56,081 bases of DNA, taken from contig UQTI01000010.1 of assembly GCA_900543975.1 (NCBI GenBank), positions 1 through 56,081 of the forward strand, given 5' to 3'. This document shows positions 51,924 through 56,081 of this stretch, in pieces. The stretch's first letter is position 1. The number at the start of each line of letters is the position of its first letter. Position numbers and translations under genes: made by a program. Under the pieces are notes generated by a model. It was not told the DNA's origin and made no database searches. It saw nothing but the letters and a program-made list of their open reading frames with translations. The stretch comes from an uncultured Prevotella sp. GTDB lineage: Bacteria; Bacteroidota; Bacteroidia; Bacteroidales; Bacteroidaceae.

Positions 51924-51972
51924 CAAACGAATAGGACTTCCTGCATGTTTTGTTTGGAGTACCAAATGTTTA

Positions 51973-53148
51973 ATGTTTAGAAATTTATATACAATGAGAC
52001 AAAGCCTTTGTGTACGGAATTTTGGCCCCATAAGAAACGTTGATGTGAATTTTGGTGACTTGACAGTTTTAATAGGACCTCAGGCAAGCGGAAAAAGTTT
52101 GTTCTTGGAACTATTTAAACTGGTTAAGGATAAGGCACATATTGTCAGTACGCTAAAAAAATATAATTATATTCTTAACAAATCAGATGTAAATCCTTTG
52201 TTTGAATATTATTTCGGGGAAAGCATGTCGCAAGTTTTGTCTGATTCTACAGAAATTTTATTTGAAGGAGAAAAACTCAATATTACATCTCTCTTGCAAG
52301 GCAGGAACAACTCAGAAGAAGCTGTATTTTATGTGCCAGCTCAGAGAATCCTAAGTATTTCTGACGGGCGTCCTAAAAATTTCATGGAGTTTGACATAAC
52401 AACACCTTATGTACTTCGTGTGTTTAGTGAAACTTTAAGGGTATTTATACAGGTAGGGTTAGGTAATCCTGATACCATATTCCCTATGCGAAATAGGCTT
52501 AAAGTTAATATGAGGGATTCTATAAATAATACCATTTTTCATGGTGGAAAGGTGGTCATAGACCAAACTGCCGGACAGCGAAAAATGAAGTTGAATGTTG
52601 GAAAGGCTAATTTGCCTTTTATGACATGGAGTGCAGGCCAGAAAGAGTTTATGCCTTTGCTATTGGCGATGTATTGCCTTTCAGGTCCTCCTACATCTGT
52701 AATCAACAAAGATGGTTATAAGTGGGTTGTTATTGAAGAACCAGAGATGGGATTGCATCCTAAGGCCATAGAGACTGTTATCTTGCAGATAATAGAGTTG
52801 ATGCAAAATGGCTATAGGGTCATTGTTTCAACTCATTCAACTATTTTGCTGGAGTTTGCTTGGGTATTGGGGATGCTTAAGAATTTGAATGAACGTACTT
52901 TTAAAAAGGCCATGTGTGAACTGTTTTCCGTTGATACGCATGATAGTATGGCGAATCTGTTTAAAGGCTTGAATGGAAAAAATGTAAAAACATACTTTAT
53001 GTCCTCCAGAGGAGAAGAAGGTGTTGTCTCTTCTGATATTTCTTCTTTGGATGTAGAAAGTGATATAGATTTTGTCGCAGATTGGGGTGGACTGTCTTTC
53101 TTTGCAGGCAAGGCTTCAGAAATTGTTGGGAAATATTATCAGGAATAG
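51973..53148 (+). CDS. AAA/ABC-type ATPase of the OLD/SMC-like class
   Basis: A 391-residue protein. Walker A is GPQASGKS at 35-42; an ABC-like signature MTWSAGQKEF lies at 217-226; Walker B VVIEEPEMGLHPKA is at 252-265 with the catalytic glutamate; and STHS with switch His288 follows. This is the head of an SMC/RecF-type ATPase, as in OLD-family and Septu PtuA proteins, without a recognisable TOPRIM domain. The start may be 51973 or the in-frame ATG at 51994. It lies 3 bp before the next gene, which is probably its partner. Its AT-rich codon use differs from the rest of the window. A phage-defence role is plausible but not shown. Confidence 0.85.
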   Translation: MFRNLYTMRQSLCVRNFGPIRNVDVNFGDLTVLIGPQASGKSLFLELFKLVKDKAHIVSTLKKYNYILNKSDVNPLFEYYFGESMSQVLSDSTEILFEGEKLNITSLLQGRNNSEEAVFYVPAQRILSISDGRPKNFMEFDITTPYVLRVFSETLRVFIQVGLGNPDTIFPMRNRLKVNMRDSINNTIFHGGKVVIDQTAGQRKMKLNVGKANLPFMTWSAGQKEFMPLLLAMYCLSGPPTSVINKDGYKWVVIEEPEMGLHPKAIETVILQIIELMQNGYRVIVSTHSTILLEFAWVLGMLKNLNERTFKKAMCELFSVDTHDSMANLFKGLNGKNVKTYFMSSRGEEGVVSSDISSLDVESDIDFVADWGGLSFFAGKASEIVGKYYQE

Positions 53149-53151
53149 CGT

Positions 53152-53619
53152 ATGGCTAAAAGTGATTTTACAACATTTGAAAGTATCGTGCAGGCTATCC
53201 CTGCGATAGCAAGTGCTTATAGGGATGGCTTACAGGCTTTGGAAAGCAAAGATGCAGGAAAAGTAAAACCTCAAAATCCACGCAATTTGTCTGGTAGTGT
53301 ATACTTGGACAAATGCTTGGAGAAAACAAATCCTCATGATGCTCGTTGGGATTATGTCATAGGTTATTGTGAAAAGGCTTATTTCGTAGAAGTCCATCCT
53401 GCCAATACAAGCAACGTTGATGAAGTTGTGAAAAAGAAAAATTGGTTAGAGGTATGGTTGAATGCAAATGCCTCGGATTTGAAAGCGATGATGGCAGGAA
53501 CTAGTTATTATTGGATTGCTTCTGGTAAGGTAGCCATCCTCCCTAATTCTCCACAAGCAAGGAGAATAGCCAAAAACAAATTGGTTTTATGTAAGGAGTT
53601 GAAGTTGGACACAAAATAG
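53152..53619 (+). CDS. Unknown partner protein, possible PD-(D/E)xK-like nuclease
   Basis: A 155-residue protein that I do not recognise. The region WDYVIGYCEKAYFVEVHPAN (66-85) with Asp67 and Glu80, then lysines at 94-96 and short strands YYWIASGKVAILPNS and KNKLVLCKEL, resembles the core of a PD-(D/E)xK nuclease, but the usual ExK spacing is not met (EVH). It starts 3 bp after the ATPase stop. The stop codon overlaps the array core TAGAGTACTAAC. Confidence 0.6.
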   Translation: MAKSDFTTFESIVQAIPAIASAYRDGLQALESKDAGKVKPQNPRNLSGSVYLDKCLEKTNPHDARWDYVIGYCEKAYFVEVHPANTSNVDEVVKKKNWLEVWLNANASDLKAMMAGTSYYWIASGKVAILPNSPQARRIAKNKLVLCKELKLDTK

Positions 53620-53864
53620 AGTACTAACCGAATATATACATGAGGTTGTAAGTAAACGACATTCGGTAAGCACTCAAATTAGGGCTTAAATTAGATAGAA
53701 GTAACTTCGCTGCTGAACTTTAACAGAATTTCCGTTAAGCCAAATTCATAGAGCAAGGCTTGCTTTTGCGATGTCATGGCGAGGATAAAATATGTATTGA
53801 ATTCTATATTTATGCACTTACAAAAGAGCCTATACTAAGGAGAATGCCAAAAACGAGTACTAAC
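53619..53864. repeat. Composite non-coding repeat (core, L1, Rt1) between modules 1 and 2
   Basis: It contains the core GAGTACTAAC at 53619, unit L1 at 53666-53717 (GTAAGCACTCAAATTAGGGC ... GCTGCTGAA) and unit Rt1 at 53721-53864 (AACAGAATTTCCGTTAAGCC, then GCAAGGCTTGC hairpin, ATGTCATGGCGAGGA, and a second GAGTACTAAC). In this copy L1 and Rt1 touch. L units carry TAACTTCG or TACCTTTG, close to a -7 box, so they might be promoters. Confidence 0.8.
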
Positions 53865-53889
53865 TTAAGGCTTTATAAAATTTACAAAT

Positions 53890-54816
53890 ATGGTGAAAGA
53901 TATAAAAGAAACGATGGCAGACTTTAAAAAAAGATTGCAAGAAACAAATACGGATTCTCTAATAGGACTATCGACAGGGTTTGAAAAGCTTGATGATATT
54001 ATTGGTGGATTTGTAGAAGGAACTCTTGTCACAATAGGAGGTAGAACAGGAATGGGTAAAACCGCTTTTGCCTTTAACTTGTTGAAAAACCTAACAGTTG
54101 ACAAGAAAATCCCTTCGTTATATATTTCATTAGAGAGTACAGAACAACTGTGTGTCAACACGCTGATTGCTTGTACTCTTGGCATAAATTACAGTAAATT
54201 GCTTAGAGGTCAACTTCTTATAGAAGAATGGGAAAAGATAGACAATGGATTGGCTGCAATAACAGATACTCCTGTTTATCTGGATACAAAATCAACCTAC
54301 ACAATAGATGAAATATATAAAACCGTTGAAGAAACGGTGAAAGAGCGTCAAGTAAAGGTTGTTTTCATCGATTATTTGCAATTGATCTTTGCCAAGACGG
54401 GATTCTTTGAAAATAGATACTTAGAGTTGAACTATATAACAAGGAGATTAAAAGCCTTGGCAAAAGAGTTTAATATTACGATAGTGCTGCTTTCTCAGCT
54501 GAATAGGAATGCAGAAGACGAAAATCGATCCGAACACCGTCCTGTCTTGACCGACCTTAGAGATAGTGGAACTATTTGTGATGATAGTGATGTCGTCTGC
54601 TTCGTTCACAGACCAGAGTATTATCATATCTATGATGATGAAAAAGGCAACGACATGCGTAACAAAGCAATGATAATTGTAGCAAAAAATCGATTAGGTT
54701 ACACTGGCGATGCTACACTTTATACGAATATGTCTACTTTATCTTTCTTCAATGAAAGTCCTTATAAAGGATATGAGATTAAAGAAATGTTTCCAACAGA
54801 TTCATTGGTTTTTTGA
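53890..54816 (+). CDS. Stand-alone DnaB-C-terminal-like RecA-fold ATPase
   Basis: A 308-residue protein equal to the helicase domain of DnaB without its N-terminal primase-binding domain. Walker A GGRTGMGKT (50-58), YISLES (catalytic Glu82), Walker B VVFIDYLQLI (Asp161), LSQLNR (201-206), LTDLRDSGTICDDSDVV (220-236) and the arginine-finger region VAKNRLGYTG (264-273) are all present, so it should be an active ring ATPase. It lies 12 bp before a membrane protein gene. A true replicative helicase would be about 450 residues or more, so this is an accessory version, perhaps a defence or mobile-element ATPase. Confidence 0.88.
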   Translation: MVKDIKETMADFKKRLQETNTDSLIGLSTGFEKLDDIIGGFVEGTLVTIGGRTGMGKTAFAFNLLKNLTVDKKIPSLYISLESTEQLCVNTLIACTLGINYSKLLRGQLLIEEWEKIDNGLAAITDTPVYLDTKSTYTIDEIYKTVEETVKERQVKVVFIDYLQLIFAKTGFFENRYLELNYITRRLKALAKEFNITIVLLSQLNRNAEDENRSEHRPVLTDLRDSGTICDDSDVVCFVHRPEYYHIYDDEKGNDMRNKAMIIVAKNRLGYTGDATLYTNMSTLSFFNESPYKGYEIKEMFPTDSLVF

Positions 54817-54828
54817 TGCATATAGAAA

Positions 54829-55317
54829 ATGAGAAATAGAGTTTGGGGAAGTTTAAGCAATTTCGTGTTCAAGGTATATGTGATAGACGCTATGGTAATG
54901 CGTTATCAGAAATACGATAAACGCATAAATATATGCTTGGCAATCGTTTCTTCAAGTAGTATTGCCGCATGGACAGTATGGCAGATAGTGCCTCAATTAT
55001 GGGCAGGCATGATAGCCATAACCCAAGTGATACAAGCTGTCAAACCTTACTTTCCCTATTCAAGGTATATAAGAACTTTGAATGAGAAGAGCAAACTTCT
55101 TCATGACATAAACAGGCGTTTTGAACGGTTGTTCTTCAACATTGACTATAAAACATTAACAGCAGATGAAATAGCCGATCAATATTTCAATTTGAAGGCA
55201 GAAGCAGAAAACGTTTGTTTCTTTGGTGATGACATGAATTGCATACCGCAGAAAAGCGATATAGAATATGCCAATCAAGAAACTGCTGCATATCTTAGAA
55301 GTAACTATAATGTATAA
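54829..55317 (+). CDS. Two-helix membrane protein, SLATT-like
   Basis: A 162-residue protein with two hydrophobic helices close together, about 33-52 (INICLAIVSSSSIAAWTVW) and 56-72 (QLWAGMIAITQVIQAVK), preceded by a basic N-terminus and followed by a helical soluble domain. The arrangement resembles SLATT effectors, which are thought to perforate the membrane in nucleotide-signal and other conflict systems. Sequence similarity was judged by eye, so the family call is tentative. It is 12 bp downstream of the DnaB-like ATPase. Confidence 0.6.
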   Translation: MRNRVWGSLSNFVFKVYVIDAMVMRYQKYDKRINICLAIVSSSSIAAWTVWQIVPQLWAGMIAITQVIQAVKPYFPYSRYIRTLNEKSKLLHDINRRFERLFFNIDYKTLTADEIADQYFNLKAEAENVCFFGDDMNCIPQKSDIEYANQETAAYLRSNYNV

Positions 55318-55334
55318 CACAAAACAAAAAAATT

Positions 55335-55460
55335 ATGAGTAAAAATACAAATACAGAAAAGCCAAGTAGAATTGGTTCTTCATTGAGGAATAGCAGTAGC
55401 ATTCCTGACTACAAATACACACCACCACCTCCCCCTCCACCATTGGAGAACAAAGAATAG
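55335..55460 (+). CDS. 41-residue peptide with polyproline end
   Basis: The frame MSKNTNTEKPSRIGSSLRNS is followed by a stretch ending YKYT, seven prolines and LENKE. It starts 18 bp after the membrane protein gene with an A-rich leader. The proline codons vary, which favours a real coding sequence over a simple repeat. Function unknown; it may be a small partner or antitoxin-like protein of the module. Confidence 0.5.
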   Translation: MSKNTNTEKPSRIGSSLRNSSSIPDYKYTPPPPPPPLENKE

Positions 55461-55466
55461 ATATTT

Positions 55467-55520
55467 GTAGGCACACAAATTAGGTCTTAATGTAGAAGGT
55501 GTACCTTTGCTGCTGAATTT
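55467..55520. repeat. Composite repeat, unit L2
   Basis: GTAGGCACACAAATTAGGTC ... TACCTTTGCTGCTGAATTT, a diverged copy of L1. Here TACCTTTG is a perfect -7 box match, and a short open frame lies 27 bp downstream. Confidence 0.7.
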
Positions 55521-55546
55521 AAAACATTGAATTTTGTACAGCGACA

Positions 55547-55780
55547 ATGATACAAGAACGCGATGAAAGGGAATACCTTGGTAAGTTTTTTACTAAAAGT
55601 CTGATTAAGCGAATAGAATCAAGCTCGCTTGAATACTTGAGCGTGAAGACTTTATCCAATGTATTTAACGGTTGCAGGGATTTTTTCAGTCTGCGACCAG
55701 ATAAATTTTCGTGCCAACGAGTGCAGATCCACACATGTTTGAGCTATGCCGAGTGTAGCCGAAAATCACGTTGTGGGTAA
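55547..55780 (+). CDS. Short doubtful ORF between repeat units L2 and Rt2
   Basis: A 77-codon frame (MIQERDEREYLGKFFTKSLI ...). The first 50 residues look protein-like, the last 20 do not. An antisense 71-codon frame covers the same DNA. It sits in the roughly 295 bp that separate L2 from Rt2, where copy 1 has no intervening DNA. I cannot tell which strand, if any, is coding. Confidence 0.25.
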   Translation: MIQERDEREYLGKFFTKSLIKRIESSSLEYLSVKTLSNVFNGCRDFFSLRPDKFSCQRVQIHTCLSYAECSRKSRCG

Positions 55781-55815
55781 AATGTATTTAATAGTTAATA
55801 AACAAGTAAAATTTT

Positions 55816-56023
55816 TAACAGCATTTCCGTCAAGCCAAATGAGCAGAGCAAAGCTTGCTTTGACTATGTCATGGCAAGGAAATGTCTCAAACTCAATATA
55901 TAGGCACTTGTAAAAGTGCCTATACAAAGGGCTATGCCCTAAGTTTGGTACTAACAAAACTCAATATATAGGCTCTTGTAAAAGTTTCTATACAAAGGGC
56001 TATACCCTGAATTGAGTACTAAC
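55816..56023. repeat. Composite repeat, unit Rt2, with a tandem duplication
   Basis: It opens TAACAGCATTTCCGTCAAGC like Rt1, contains the AGCAAAGCTTGCT hairpin and ATGTCATGGCAAGGA, then two tandem 67-bp subunits (55889-55955 and 55956-56023). Each subunit carries TATATAGGC...TATACAAAGGGCTAT and ends in GTACTAAC. The first subunit has the perfect hairpin GGCACTT-GTAA-AAGTGCC. Confidence 0.8.
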
Positions 56024-56027
56024 AGTA

Positions 56028-56081
56028 GTAAGCACTCAAATTAGGGCTTAAATTAGAAAGAAGTAACTTCGCTGCTGAATT
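56028..56081. repeat. Composite repeat, unit L3 (cut by window end)
   Basis: GTAAGCACTCAAATTAGGGC ... GCTGCTGAATT, almost identical to L1. The array therefore continues beyond the window. Confidence 0.8.

Noticed and set aside
51816..56081. Integron attC sites
   Set aside because: The core GTACTAAC does not match the RYYYAAC consensus with paired L and R boxes, and no integron-type integrase lies beside the array. The upstream recombinase is better explained by the invertible promoter.

Overview
The window looks like a chromosomal segment from a Bacteroidales bacterium, most probably Prevotella or a close relative. The evidence is a partly deleted SusC gene followed by a SusD lipoprotein gene, many promoters of the Bacteroidetes type (a TTTG/TTG -33 box about 19-21 bp before a TAnnTTTG -7 box), an S8 protease with a type IX-like C-terminal tail, a ferredoxin-linked branched-chain 2-oxoacid oxidoreductase, and DUF3810 and DUF4922 proteins. 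No rRNA or tRNA gene was recognised, and no CRISPR array.

Layout. (1) 1-4789, minus: a partial AmpG-like permease and a 1255-residue glycosyltransferase/DUF4922/SpoIID fusion. (2) 5412-10674, minus: an operon-like run ffh, folD, a TPR gene, ferredoxin, and the alpha, beta and gamma subunits of a VorB-type oxidoreductase. (3) 11150-14178: a phosphopantetheinyl transferase-like protein carrying an internal 7-residue repeat, a convergent endonuclease/exonuclease/phosphatase protein, and an OmpA-family porin. (4) 14804-21008, plus: ilvD-ilvB-ilvN-acyl-ACP thioesterase, then ilvC with its own promoter. (5) 21176-28896: SIMPL, SPFH and NfeD membrane proteins, serB, DUF1846, DUF3810 and a PHP phosphoesterase. 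(6) 29425-33472: a broken susC and an intact susD. (7) 33590-49089: secreted protein, M48 and S8 proteases, SlyD-like isomerase, aroC, recJ, recQ, C1 and M24 peptidases, patatin. (8) 49265-56081: the accessory region.

The accessory region starts with a tyrosine recombinase. About 120 bp after it come two perfect 23-bp inverted repeats bounding a 192-bp segment that holds an outward-facing promoter, then a short leader ORF and a UpxY/NusG-like antiterminator. This is the architecture of a phase-variable capsule locus, but no capsule genes follow. Instead there is a repeat-rich non-coding zone and then an AT-rich array of small modules: an SMC/OLD-like ATPase with a 155-residue partner; a stand-alone DnaB C-terminal ATPase with a two-helix membrane protein and a polyproline micro-ORF; and a short doubtful ORF. 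The modules are separated by repeated copies of a composite non-coding element ending in the core GAGTACTAAC. I read this as a possible defence or gene-cassette array downstream of an invertible promoter.

Two families of dispersed MITE-like palindromic elements without transposase genes lie in intergenic spaces: family A (about 190 bp, five full or reduced copies plus an extra half copy) and family B (up to 197 bp, three copies plus a degenerate site).
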